NCBI GenBank assembly: GCA_030411725.1
Contig: MU839838.1
Coordinates: 124,001-188,000, forward strand
Direction of reading: 5' to 3'
Source of the DNA: Echria macrotheca
Lineage: Eukaryota; Ascomycota; Sordariomycetes; Sordariales; Schizotheciaceae
DNA: 64,000 nucleotides
In this document: positions 35,336-46,096 of the stretch, one piece after another
How positions within the stretch are numbered: the first letter of the stretch is position 1
Layout: every line of letters starts with the position of its first letter
Made by a program: the position numbers and the translations under genes
Notes under the pieces: generated by a model
The model's input: the letters and a program-made list of their open reading frames with translations, nothing else
The model's database searches: none
Told to the model about the DNA's origin: nothing

Positions 35336-37816
35336 ATGAAGCTTTCCTTCTTCGCAGCCGCAACGGCTCTCATGCCGTTGCTCGGTGGCGCGCAGGCCCA
35401 AGTCGACTCGAATGACACGCTTCGACCTGGACCGCCTCAGGCCCCGTCGCCTCCAGGTCGGTTCTGGTATGCCGCCATGGACCACACAAGCCCCAACGTC
35501 CGGGGGTATGCGCCGGACCTGGATGGGGACTTTCAGTATGCAGTCTACAAGGAGGTGAAGCCGAAAGATGGCGGTGCTGGGATCCAAAAGGCCATCAACG
35601 AGGGGACCGGGGGCGCGACTCGTCACGGACAGTGGTTTGCGTCTCAGCCGAGGGTAGGTGACCTGACGCGGAAAGTGATGAAGCTGACCGGCATAGGTCG
35701 TGTATCTCCCGCCTGGGGAGTATCTGGTCAGCCAGACGATCCAGATGAACACGGATACCATCTTGATGGGTGATGCCACCAATGTGAGTTCTCTTCGTCG
35801 TACCAAGAGCCTGTAACTGACGTTGGCAGCCCCCCGTTCTGAAAGCAGCTGCCGGATGGAGCAGCAACAAGACGCTCATCACGGGCCAAGATCCGACGAC
35901 AGGCATCTCGGGTGAGCTGTCGTTCACCGTTGGACTGAAGAATCTCGTACTTGATACGACCAACATCAGCGGTGGTGATGAGTTTGTGGCTTTGTACTGG
36001 GGTGTTGCACAGGGCTGCCAGCTCCAGAACGTCAAGATCCGCATGTCATCGTCAGTCAACGGCAAGGGACATTCCGGTATCAGACTCGGTCGTGGCTCTA
36101 CCCTTGGACTTTCGGATGTGCGAGTCGAGCGGGGACAGGTATGTGCCTTACCGGCGGGATGCCCTTTGTATGCGCTCAGTGTGCGCTCACGTTCATTGCT
36201 AACGTCAGTAGAACGGCATCTGGCACGATGGCCACCAACAGGCCCTGTACAAGAGCATCTACTTTTACCAAAACACTGTGGGCATGCTTATCACCGGCGG
36301 CAGCACCATTAGCATCATTAATCCGACGTTCGACACCGTTGGAACCGCGGTCCTGCAGACGGGAGGCTATCCCTGGATCGGCATCATCGACGCAAAGTCC
36401 ATCAACTCAGGTGTAACCTTCATCACCCAGACATACCCGTCCTTCCTGATCGAGAACCTCACCAAGGACACGCCAAGCGACATCGTCCAAGGACCGGCCG
36501 ACTACGTCTACCCATACCAGCCGTTCGTGAGCCGCCTCTCCTACGGTAACACCGTCGGCCGAGACCCCATCTACGGTCCCGAAAACGCCACCCACACGCG
36601 CCCGGCCGCTTTGCTGGACTCCAACGGGCGATACCCAGCCATCCCGGCGCCCAACTACGCGACCAACCCCGTATCGGACTTCCTCAACATCAAGGACCCG
36701 GCGCAGAACGGTGGCCGACACATCTACGGCGACAACTCGCGCGACGAATCCAGCAACCTCAACGCCATCCTCGCCCTGGCCGCGCAAAAGGGCAAGATCG
36801 CATACTTCCCCTTTGGCAAGTACCGCGTCGAGCGCACGCTTCTTGTGCCCACCGGCTCGCGTATTGTCGGTGAGGCGTGGGCTACAATCACCGGGCAGGG
36901 TGCGTTTTTCCAGAATTCGAACAGCCCGCAGCCTGTTGTACAGGTCGGACGACCCGGTGAGGTTGGGATAGCGCAGATCCAGGACATGCGATTCACCGTG
37001 GGAGACGTGTCGCCTGGGGCCATCATTTTGCAGTTTCACCTCGCCGGACGCACGCCGGGGGATGTGGCGCTGTGGAACTCGCTGGTCACTGTTGGGGGCG
37101 TTCGCGGCGCGCCGGGCGTGACGGATACCTGTGTCCATGCCGACGCCGAGTGCCGTGCCGCGTTTCTGGGTATGCACTTTGCGGCTACGTCGTCGGTGTA
37201 TCTCGAGAACGTGTGGAACTGGGTGGCTGACCACATCGCCGAGTCCTTTACCGGTGGGAGCAACATCGCGGGCGGACGAGGAGTGCTGGTCGAAGCTACC
37301 AAGGGGACGTGGCTGCACGCGCTCGGCAGCGAGCATTGGTGGCTGTATCAGCTGAACCTGCGGGGCGCGCGCAATGTGCTCGTGTCGATGCTGCAGAGCG
37401 AGACGAACTACGACCAGGGGGATAACAATCTCATGCTTGTCCCGGCGCCGTGGACGCCGGATGTTGCCGGTTGGGGGGACCCAGACTTCAGCTGGTGCTC
37501 GGGAGGGGATAAGCGGTGCCGGATGGGGCCGTCGAATTATATAACTGGCGGTGGAGGAGGCATCTACCACTACGCTAGTGCAAGCTGGGCATTCTTCAGC
37601 GGGCCGGGGTATCAGGGCTGCGCGGGCCAGTTTGAGTGTCAGACGTACATGCACGTGGTGCAGCAGACGCCATCGGACCTCAACATGTTTGGCGTCTGCA
37701 GCAAGGACGCCTACGCGACACTGCGGCTTGCGGATGGCACCGAGATCGTCACTGCCGAGGGGTTCACTGGGAGTTGGCCGGGTGGAGGCGGCGATGTGGG
37801 AAGGTATACTCCTTGA
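35336..37816 (+). CDS. Secreted GH55 beta-1,3-glucanase
   Basis: Four exons (35336-35653, 35697-35783, 35830-36138, 36212-37816; introns 43, 46 and 73 nt) encode about 772 aa with a signal peptide ending near AQAQ (residues 19-22). Two tandem pectate-lyase-like beta-helix halves are evident. The first begins FWYAAMDHTSPNVRGY...GIQKAINEG, and the second begins NIKDPAQNGGRHIYGDNSRDESSNLNAIL. The Glu proposed as general acid in GH55 is likely E612 in GSEHWWLYQ. The block SETNYDQGDNNLMLVPAPW is also typical. GH55 enzymes release glucose or oligosaccharides from laminarin-type beta-1,3-glucan, acting on fungal walls or callose. Length matches characterised fungal members. Confidence 0.94.
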
Positions 37817-38122
37817 TCTGATACCTACCAAGATACCAATGCCAACATAGCCCTGAATGTACATACCGAAGCTACCTTGGGTAGTAGAATAGGAAGTAGA
37901 AGGATGCGGATGAATCAACCAGGCCGCGTTCGCTTTTCCGGTCGGGATTACTCCGCACGCCGATGCTACGGGACGCACTGCTCGGAACATCTGCCGAGAC
38001 GCAAATGGCGGCTGGAATAGCCACCGGAAGATTTGATCCCCGCATGGTTCGGATGTAAATAGGGATGACCCCATGCAGCTCAACCTGGATCTCACTCTGT
38101 TCCAAGAGAAACAGCGGACAAC
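37817..38122. other. Short intergenic region
   Basis: About 300 bp between the GH55 stop and the SnoaL-like start. It should hold the GH55 3' UTR and the SnoaL-like promoter. Confidence 0.6.
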
Positions 38123-39035
38123 ATGGCCAACCTCGAGCAGGAATTCGCAGAGCTCAAGCAGCAGGTGCAGGCGCTCCAGAAGGAGCTGGCTCGGGTGTCG
38201 GGTATGCTCTTTCGATAGGTCCCTACTTCTACCATCAAACTGACAGGCAGCAGACGAAGCCGAGGTCCGCAAGACGCACCACAAGTATGGCTACTATCTC
38301 GACAAGTGCCTGTACAACGAGGTGGTCGACATGTTCTCGGACCACCCCGACGCCTACGTCGAGTTCCTCGGGACGCGCTACCGCGGCAAGGCCGGCATCC
38401 GCCGTCTGTACCAGGGCCGGTTCCAAAAAAACTTTGTCGCCGGCCGCAACGGCCCCGTCTACGGCTGGCTGCTGGACCACATCATGATGCAGGACATCAT
38501 CGACGTCGACGAGTCGGGCACGCACGCGTGGTGCCGCATGCGCGCGCTGATGCAGGCCGGCACGCACCAGAGCATCGAGGAGTACTTCCCCGGCGGCCAC
38601 CGGCAGTGGTGGGAGGGCGGCCTGTACGAGAACGAGTACATCAAGGAGGACGGGGTGTGGAAGCTGTTCCGGTACCGGTACTTCCCCTTCTGGCACGCCG
38701 AGCACGAGCGCGGCTGGAGCCACACCAAGAAGAACTACATCCCGTGGCCGACCAAGACGTTCCCCGAGGATCCGCAGGGGCCCGACGAGATTATCGAGCA
38801 GAAGATGCTGTGGCCGGACACGCGCGTGATTCCGTTCCATTATCCGCATCCGGTGACGGGACAGAGGATCAATGCGGATGACTTGCGCGCGCCCATCTGG
38901 GCCGGCAAGGTGGACGAGGCCGAGCCCCCGCTGACGCTGGAGCTGCCGGCAGGTCAGAAAAGGCCGGGGGCGACGGATGCGGAGCCGAAGCCGGGCGACA
39001 AGGTACTGCCGGAGTTGGTCCAGGGTTCTTTGTAG
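38123..39035 (+). CDS. SnoaL-like domain protein (cyclase/dehydratase fold)
   Basis: Two exons (38123-38201, 38251-39035; 49-nt intron) encode about 287 aa. Residues 1-26 form a short coiled coil (LEQEFAELKQQVQALQKELARV). The SnoaL-like/NTF2-like alpha-beta barrel spans about 28-165: VRKTHHKYGYYLDKC, MFSDHPDAYVEFLG, GKAGIRRLYQGRF, TRAALMQ-like MRALMQAGTHQSIEEY and WKLFRYRYFPFWHA. The last 100 residues carry a proline-rich extension. Relatives include polyketide cyclases, bile-acid dehydratases and isomerases; many fungal copies are uncharacterised. It precedes the carotenoid oxygenase-like gene on the same strand with 450 bp between, so a shared pathway is possible. Catalysis is not provable from sequence. 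Confidence 0.82.
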
Positions 39036-39484
39036 TGGAGGCCTTTGTGTGTGTCCGGTTTATGTCCAGACACGAGTGGGGATGTCTTGTTTACTTTAGG
39101 GGTATAGGTAGCTGGTGTGAATGAATTCAAATTCGGCCCTCTTCTTTGCCAATTGAATGTCCTCAAATCCCACAGTTTCCAGCGTACCTACGGTTTGAGT
39201 CGGTTTCTCCAACCCGGAATTCAAACAAACCCCGAGACTTGACTGCCGAGTTGGAGATCCTCGCCCCCGCACGCTTCACTTACCCGGCCGGCCGTTGTCT
39301 GCCGGCACGGCACACGACGGGCTGCACCCGGTCGAGATTACCATGAGGGGTCGTATGATTCGGTAGATTTGTCCCTGGACCTTGGCCTTGTTGTCAGCTA
39401 GCCCTATACCTCTAAAATCCGAGGTCCGAATTTCCCCCTTTCTCCTTCTCTCACACTCACTACCCTTCCGCTGAGGACAGCAAG
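39036..39484. other. Intergenic region
   Basis: About 450 bp upstream of the carotenoid oxygenase-like gene. The pyrimidine-rich stretch just before ATG 39485 (near 39433-39460) is typical of fungal 5' leaders. Confidence 0.6.
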
Positions 39485-41284
39485 ATGGCCCACATCTACG
39501 ACCTCGCGCCCGAAATCTCAAACTATGGGGACAACCGCCTCACCGACCAGTCCAAGGTCCGCTTCCCACGCACCGATGTCTTCCGGTCCATGAACAAGCC
39601 GTCCCGGTTCGAGGGCGACGTCTTCGACCTTGAGTTCAGCGGCACTATCCCTACGGACATCGATGGCACATTTTACCGGGTACAGCCCGACACGCGGTTC
39701 CCTCCGCTGTTCGAGGACGACATCCACTTCAATGGCGACGGGTCCGTCACGGCAATCCGCATCTCGGGGGGCCACGCCGACTTCAAGCAGCGCTATGTCA
39801 AGACAGAGCGGTATACCCTTGAAACGGCGGCACGGCGCGCGCTGTTTGGACGCTATCGCAATCCATTCACCGACAACGAGAGCGTCAAGGGCGTGATTCG
39901 GACCGCCAGCAACACGAACATCTTCTTCTGGCGCGGCATGTTGCTAGCCGCGAAAGAGGACGGCCCGCCGTTCGCCATGGACCCTGTAACGCTCGAAACA
40001 CTCGGCCGGTACGATTTCGAAGGGCAGATGCTGTCACCCACATTCACGGCACACCCCAAGTTCGACCCGGAAACCGGCGAGATGGTGTGCTTCGCCTATG
40101 AGGCTGGCGGCGACGGCTCCGACTGTTCCGTGGACGTGGCCGTCTGGACCTTTGCAGCAAACGGCACCAAGACGGACGAGTGCTGGTACAAGGCGCCCTT
40201 CGCAGGCATGATCCACGATGCCGGCCTCTCCGAAAACTGGCTGGTGCTCCCCCTTACACCCATCAAGATGGACCTCGAGCGCATGAAGCAGGGCGGCAAC
40301 AAGTTCGCCTGGGACCCGTACGAGGACCAGTGGTACGCGCTGTGTCCGCGTCGCGGGGCCAAGCCCGAAGACATCATCTGGTTCCGGGCCGACAACGGCT
40401 TCCACGGCCATGTGGCGGGATGCTACGAGCTGCCGTCGGGGCAGGTCGCGCTGGACCTGACGGTGGCCGACGGGAATGTGTTCTTCTGGTTCCCGCCCGA
40501 CACGAACAAGACGCCGTCCGACGGGGTGGCGAAACGCAACAAGCTCAGCTCGCCGACGATGCGGTGGATCTTTGATCCGAAGGCGAAGAAGTCGGCGATT
40601 ACATACCCGGAGGGGCACACGGTGTGGGTGGCTGACGAGCGGGTGCGGCCGGCGGCGACGTGGAAGACTAATGGCGAGTTCTCGCGGATTGACGACCGCT
40701 TCGTGACCAAGCCGTACCGCCACTTCTGGCAGGCTGTCGTTGATCCGTCGCGTCCGTACGACTTTGCCAAGTGCGGGCCGCCGGCGGGCGGTCTGTTCAA
40801 CTGTCTCGGGCACTACACGTGGGCCGAGGAGCATGTGGTCGATAGCGAGGAGAAGGAGCAAGTCAAAAAAGACGGCGAGTTTGGGGTCGAGGACGTCTAC
40901 TTTGCCGGACCGACCATGACGTTCCAGGAGCCGACGTTCATCCCAAAGCAGGGCGGCGGCGAGGGTGAGGGCTATCTGATTGCGCTGCTCAACCACCTCG
41001 ACGAGCTGCGCAACGATGTGGTCATTCTCGATGCGAAGGACCTCAAAAAGGGGCCACTGGCTGTCATTCACCTGCCTCTCAAGCTCAAGCTCGGCCTGCA
41101 TGGGAATTGGGTCGACAGTCGCGAGATCGAGGCATGGCGCCAGCGGAGGGCCGAGGGCGGCGACGTTGGGCCTGTACAGGTCGCCAAGGACATGCTGCCC
41201 TGGCAAAAGGCCTTCTTTGAAAAGCAGAAGGGACAAGAGACGAACGGGACAAGCACAAATCAGGCAACTGCAAATGGCCATTAA
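39485..41284 (+). CDS. Carotenoid/lignostilbene cleavage dioxygenase (RPE65 superfamily)
   Basis: Intronless gene for 599 aa. The four Fe(II)-binding His residues of the seven-blade propeller family are all present: H190 in FTAHPKFD, H244 in MIHDAG, H307 in NGFHGHVAG and H539 in LHGNWV. The start block, [17 protein letters not shown] followed by [11 protein letters not shown], matches fungal members. The length and the absence of a signal peptide resemble Neurospora CAO-1 and lignostilbene dioxygenases, which split the central double bond of resveratrol-like phenols. True carotenoid cleavage is an alternative, but no carotenoid genes are nearby. The cytosolic enzyme would yield aromatic aldehydes. 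Confidence 0.93.
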   Translation: MAHIYDLAPEISNYGDNRLTDQSKVRFPRTDVFRSMNKPSRFEGDVFDLEFSGTIPTDIDGTFYRVQPDTRFPPLFEDDIHFNGDGSVTAIRISGGHADFKQRYVKTERYTLETAARRALFGRYRNPFTDNESVKGVIRTASNTNIFFWRGMLLAAKEDGPPFAMDPVTLETLGRYDFEGQMLSPTFTAHPKFDPETGEMVCFAYEAGGDGSDCSVDVAVWTFAANGTKTDECWYKAPFAGMIHDAGLSENWLVLPLTPIKMDLERMKQGGNKFAWDPYEDQWYALCPRRGAKPEDIIWFRADNGFHGHVAGCYELPSGQVALDLTVADGNVFFWFPPDTNKTPSDGVAKRNKLSSPTMRWIFDPKAKKSAITYPEGHTVWVADERVRPAATWKTNGEFSRIDDRFVTKPYRHFWQAVVDPSRPYDFAKCGPPAGGLFNCLGHYTWAEEHVVDSEEKEQVKKDGEFGVEDVYFAGPTMTFQEPTFIPKQGGGEGEGYLIALLNHLDELRNDVVILDAKDLKKGPLAVIHLPLKLKLGLHGNWVDSREIEAWRQRRAEGGDVGPVQVAKDMLPWQKAFFEKQKGQETNGTSTNQATANGH

Positions 41285-42225
41285 ACTCCTGGCGGTTGCA
41301 TCTCACCGGTCGGGGTCAGATCATGGGTGCAGGGGCTATGCGTGGGATGTTGTGCGTTGGTTGTCTTGGGGGTCTTGGGTGCAGTCCTGGGAAGGAGCAC
41401 TGGGGATGCAAAAGTTCGCCCGATATCGAGTTTCTGACACTACCCCATGTCACGCGAGCATACATCCCGGGGCACGCTAGCGTCAACGTTAGCTGCAGCA
41501 TTACGGATATCAAACCCTATTTTAGCAGAATCCTACAGTCTACCGATAGCCAGTAGACGCGTAGACGTATTGATTGCCTTACTGTAATTGTGGTCGCACA
41601 ATCTGTCTGCCATCTTCCAAGCGCCGGCTATCACCCACCCACCGGGAACGGGCGACCCAGACGGCGGGAACTCTTAGGCTGTTTGGGATCGCCGGTTCGA
41701 CCGTAGTTCACTTGTTATCACCAAACGTGGCGTTCCCAGTCCTACTGGTACCGACATGCGCCAGAACACCGCCGGGCAGCACTCCGGCGGCGCAGCGATA
41801 TTGCACAAGGAAGACGTCCCCGAACATGTTCAGCAAACCCCGGCTGCGGGAAAAGAGGCCCAGGATTCCCCCAAGCCGATCCCCAAGAATCCGGGGCCGC
41901 CATAGGCCCGCCTCTAGAGACTCTGCACGTCTGCAGCTCAGCAATTATTGGCCTGCCCGATATTGCATCTGAGCGGCCAACGGCCCGCCCGAATTGGCAA
42001 CGGTTTCGTTTCTGCTAATAATACCTGCCATCCTGCTGCAAGATCCCATCGAATCGGTGCCGGCCGGGTATGGCTACCGTTTTCTAGAAGAATACAAAAG
42101 GGTCTGAGCGGCCGCCTGTCGATCACATTATGCCGTGTGTTTGATCAACCTGTCCCCCCGTTGTGTCCACCGGTGCTTTTGTTTGCTGGACTTGTTCTCG
42201 TCGCTCCTTTGGTGTTGTACCTAAC
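41285..42225. other. Intergenic region with GTCTAC/GTAGAC motifs
   Basis: About 940 bp upstream of the tyrosinase gene. It contains AGTCTACC at 41537-41544 facing GTAGAC at 41553 and 41561. No gene is recognised. Confidence 0.6.
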
Positions 42226-43432
42226 ATGCGTTTCTCGCTGGTTTCGGCGCTGATCGGCGCCGGCCTCGCCGCGGCCGCCCCGACCAACAACTCGGATGCC
42301 AACGCCGTCATGGCCGATTTGCAGAAGCAGGCCGAGGCCAAGCTGCAGAGCAATGCGGCGCCGGCGAGTGCGGCCCGCGGCGGCAGCACTTGCACGCTGG
42401 CCAATGCAGGCATCCGCAGGGACTGGTGAGTTTTTTTCCGTTTCTCGAATTAACCATCGACGCTAATAACAACCGGCCAGGGAGTCACTATCCAAGACCG
42501 AACGAAAAGACTACATCCGGGCAGTAAAATGTCTCTGGAAGCTCCCCTCGGTCGACCCCGACTTCTCGGCGGCCCAGAACCACTTTGACGACTACGTGGC
42601 CGTCCACATGAACCAGACCAACATCATCCACGGCACCGCCAACTTCCTCACGTGGCACCGCTATCTGATCTGGCTGTGGGAACAGAAGCTGCGCAGCCAG
42701 TGCGGCTACAAGGGCTACCTCCCTTACTGGAACTGGTTCAAGTACCAGGACGACCTCAACAAGTCGCCCGTCTTTGACGGGTCCGACACGAGCCTGGGCG
42801 GTGACGGCGCCTACTTTGCGCACAACGGCAGCCTCGTCGGCGCCGGCCACATCTGGCTGCCGTCGGGCGCGGGCGGCGGCTGCGTCAAGTCGGGCCCATT
42901 CGTCAACTTCACCATCAACATCGGCCCCGTGCAGCCGGCCATGCAGGGCTACACGCCCGTTTTTACCGATGTGAAGCACTACAACCCGCGCTGCCAGCGC
43001 CGCGACCTGACCATGGCCGCCTCGACCTCGACCTTTACGGCCTCGAACCTGCTCAACCTCACCGTCGGGCCGGCCTCGGCCACCGTCGGCACCTTCCAGG
43101 ACGAGCTGCAGGGGTCCTATGGCACGCTACGTATTCACGGCGCCGGCCACTACTCGATGGGCGGCGACGGGTCGGACGTGTACACGTCGCTGAACGACCC
43201 AGCCTTCTATCTGCACCATGCCATGCTTGACCGTCTCTATTGGATCTGGCAGCTGCTGCACCCGGACGAGGCGAACACGGTGAACGGCACCATTACCTTC
43301 CGGGACACCCCGCCCAGTCGCGTGGGGACCGTGGATGATTTGTTGGATCTGGGGAAGTTGGGGCCGGCGATTCCGATCAAGAGTGTGTTTAACACGCTTG
43401 GGGGGACGCCACTTTGCTATATCTATGTGTAG
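42226..43432 (+). CDS. Secreted short-form tyrosinase / catechol oxidase
   Basis: Two exons (42226-42425, 42481-43432; 55-nt intron) encode about 383 aa. The signal peptide is MRFSLVSALIGAGLAAAAP. CuA is bound by H109, H117 and H126 (VHMNQTN, IIHGTANFLTWHR). CuB is bound by H286 and H290 in HGAGH and by H313 in FYLHHAMLDRLYWIWQ. The protein lacks the long C-terminal lid domain of classical melanin tyrosinases, as in short secreted fungal tyrosinases and o-aminophenol/catechol oxidases. It should oxidise monophenols or diphenols to quinones outside the cell or in the secretory route. Four or more N-glycosylation sequons fit secretion. It lies downstream of the dioxygenase gene on the same strand, which suggests a phenolic context but does not prove one. 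Confidence 0.93.
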
Positions 43433-44279
43433 GGACTGCGCTTGTAATGATTGTAGCGTTTATATCGAGCATTGGATGTATATAGTATATATAGGCAGGG
43501 TGCTAATGGGAATGGAGTTTGGGGTACCGTGTAGGCGCCTAGTACCGTGTTCTCTCTAACCTGGCTGTGATGCAAAGGGAGTGCATCTGGGTTTGGATCT
43601 GTCGTCAGACAATTTCATGCCGTCACTTGCGAACGAAGCTCCCGCGCCTAGTAATCGAAGCAATTGAATACCGGTAAACTGTCTTGATAACCATGAGACC
43701 CCATACCAAATGAACGCCAAGCTTCCAACAGGGGGCGCTCCACCCCTTTTTCAATGAGGATCCTCTTTTCAATAGGGGTATCGGATTCTTTGTCTCTTCT
43801 CGACGTCGTTTTCAGACTTGGAAGCATTTCCTGCCACAATCACGATGTTGCAGGATCGCATTGCATGAGCCAAGTTTGGTGGGCCTCGTAGTCTCGGCTG
43901 CGATGCCTCAAAATCCATCAGTAAAGGCAGGTAGGTACGGTCGGCCACTCACGAGTCGTTGCATCCACCCTTGAAAGAATTCAGATTCAAATACCATTTC
44001 CATCAGATGCCATGAGACCTCAAAATCTTGGTGCAATGGCTTCATCAATGGCTCAGCAATAGCGGATAATCTATACCCACGTGACACCGCGATGTTACAT
44101 CCCGGCCAGATTGGGCGGCGCGAGGCCAAGTTTTCAGGGGGTCTGCCAACTTTTGGCGGAGCATCAGGACCAGATTTCTGAAACGCGGTCCCAGCGTCCC
44201 GATCCTGGTTCGCGGACCTGCTCGAAGTCGAGACCGCGTTTTCGACGACATCTCATCTGAAATCTCATCACCAGTAAGT
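43433..44279. other. Intergenic region
   Basis: About 850 bp between tyrosinase and the SET-domain gene. No gene is recognised. Confidence 0.6.
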
Positions 44280-45953
44280 ATGCGACCAATACACTCGCTT
44301 TCGAGCGCTGTTCTCGTCTCCGTCGCGGCCGCAGTGGCCAGCGGCACCCAAGCCCATGTCTTGTCGCCGTTCACATGTCCCGCGCTATCAGACATATCCG
44401 CAACATGTCCTCTTCCACAATCACAACCACAACCACGACCCCAAGAAGTCAACCACAAGCCAAGCTCGATATACCATCGCACGCCTGGCACCCCCGTCGG
44501 ATATTATGGGCCATCTGATCCCACTGAGCCACCGTCACCACCGCCTCAACCCCAACAAGCCGCCGCCCCAGAGAAGGACAAAAACCCCTGGACAAAAGGC
44601 CCCCTCTGCCGCCGCGCAGGCCACGACGAGTTCTGCGCCTTCACCCACACAACCTTCCACTCAGGCCGCGGCATCTCCCTCATCACCACGCCCACGCGGA
44701 TGCTCCTCCTCGGCTCGCAACCGCCGCTAAACGAGACGCTGTCTCCGCCCGCCACGCCCGACACCCCCCCGCCCTACACCGACGTCACCATCCCCGGCAA
44801 GGGCATCGGCCTCGTCGCGACGGAGCCCATCCGCGCCGGCAGACGGGTGATGGCCGCGACACCGGCCGTCATGGTCGACGACAAGGCCTTCCGCGGTCTC
44901 CGGCGTGACGACCTCGCTATGCTGCTGGGGCAGGCCATCATTTCGCTTCCGGCCCAGCACAGCGCCAGGTTTTTGAATCTTTCCGCTTCGGGGGACGACG
45001 ACGTGAGGACGCAGTTCGATATTGTGCACAAGATCTTTACGACGAATGCGTTCCGCACGCCGGTGCAGGGTGTTGAGCTCGGCGAGAACGAAAAGATTGA
45101 GGGGTGGGAGAAGGAGATGGATTATCAGAGTACTTTTGTCGAGGGTATGTTTTTCCCCTACTACTACTGTGGTCGTCGATGGGTACTAATACAGGATAGT
45201 ATCCCGTCTCAATCACGCATGCGCCCCCAACCTAGGCTACTACTTCGACTCGGCCACCTTGTCCCATCGCGTCTATGCCGTCAAGGATATCCTCCCGGGA
45301 GAGGAACTGACCATCAGCTACGTCGAGTGCGTCCTTCTTTTCATCTTCCTTCCCCCTTCCTTTGTCTTCTCACCTGTCTAGTGCCCCCTCCCATCCCATT
45401 TCCACCCACCCCTTCCCTCTGTCCCCAACCAGCATGGTCTTGTACTCGTCAACCGCCATTCTCCTTCTCTTTTCCCCAACACCAGCTAACACCAAAAAGC
45501 GTCCTCCAACCCTCAACAACCCGCCAATCCCTCCTCGCAAAAACCTGGTCCTTCACATGCACCTGCCCTCGCTGCACCGCCGAAGCCCACCTCCTCGACG
45601 AGTCCGACGCCCGCGCCCGCCAGATCCAGCAGCTCCGCCGCGAGCTCGACGACCACTCCGTCTCGGCCACGCCCGAAAAAGCAGAACTTCTAATCACCCT
45701 GTACGAACTAGAAGGCCTGCACGTCCGCATCTACGAGGCCTACTACCGCGCCGCCATCGAGTGGAACGGCGTAGGCGACTCGGGCCGTGCCATGCGCTAC
45801 GCCCGCTTGTGTCTCGACAAGGGCCTGCTCCTGCGCGGCCCGAACCGACCGTTCGTAGACAGCATGCGCGAGCTGGTGGCCGATCCCACCCACCACTGGA
45901 GCTGGCGTTTCAGGCTCAAGAGTGCACAGGAGGCAAAACCGACAGCTGTATAA
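44280..45953 (+). CDS. SET-domain protein with apparent signal peptide
   Basis: Three exons (44280-45144, 45200-45326, 45500-45953; introns 55 and 173 nt) encode about 481 aa. The SET domain begins near GKGIGLVATEPIRAGRRVMAA. Its core, NHACAPNLGYYFD (residues 293-305), is formed by splicing, as is EELTISYVDVLQPS. The post-SET-like TWSFTCTCPRC follows. This arrangement matches fungal SET5/SMYD-like lysine methyltransferases that use S-adenosylmethionine. Unusually, the protein starts with MRPIHSLSSAVLVSVAAAVASGTQA, which looks like a cleavable signal peptide. A Cys-containing, Pro/Gln-rich segment follows before the catalytic part. If the signal is real, the enzyme acts in the secretory route or outside the cell. 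Otherwise translation may start at a later ATG such as 44700. Confidence 0.86.
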   Translation: MRPIHSLSSAVLVSVAAAVASGTQAHVLSPFTCPALSDISATCPLPQSQPQPRPQEVNHKPSSIYHRTPGTPVGYYGPSDPTEPPSPPPQPQQAAAPEKDKNPWTKGPLCRRAGHDEFCAFTHTTFHSGRGISLITTPTRMLLLGSQPPLNETLSPPATPDTPPPYTDVTIPGKGIGLVATEPIRAGRRVMAATPAVMVDDKAFRGLRRDDLAMLLGQAIISLPAQHSARFLNLSASGDDDVRTQFDIVHKIFTTNAFRTPVQGVELGENEKIEGWEKEMDYQSTFVEGMFFPYYYCGRRWVLIQDSIPSQSRMRPQPRLLLRLGHLVPSRLCRQGYPPGRGTDHQLRRVRPSFHLPSPFLCLLTCLVPPPIPFPPTPSLCPQPAWSCTRQPPFSFSFPQHQLTPKSVLQPSTTRQSLLAKTWSFTCTCPRCTAEAHLLDESDARARQIQQLRRELDDHSVSATPEKAELLITLYELEGLHVRIYEAYYRAAIEWNGVGDSGRAMRYARLCLDKGLLLRGPNRPFVDSMRELVADPTHHWSWRFRLKSAQEAKPTAV

Positions 45954-46096
45954 TACTTTCGTAATTCATCTATGAACCGTACCAAACCGCCCGTCTATCC
46001 CAGCTACCGTGACGCTTAGACTACCCACGCGGGAATGTGATGCTCAGTTACACGCTGCCCCGAATTCGCTCACAACTTGCTCTTTTCCCAGCCCAG

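Noticed and set aside
34772..35806. Minus-strand frame (344 aa) over the start of GH55
   Set aside because: It overlaps the GH55 signal peptide exon and first intron, and no domain is recognised.
36407..38284. Long minus-strand open frame (625 aa) opposite GH55 and the SnoaL-like gene
   Set aside because: It is antisense to two well supported genes, with Arg/Pro-rich nonsense composition and no motif.
40034..41281. Minus-strand frame (415 aa) opposite the carotenoid oxygenase-like gene
   Set aside because: Antisense shadow of an intronless gene with four conserved metal-binding His.
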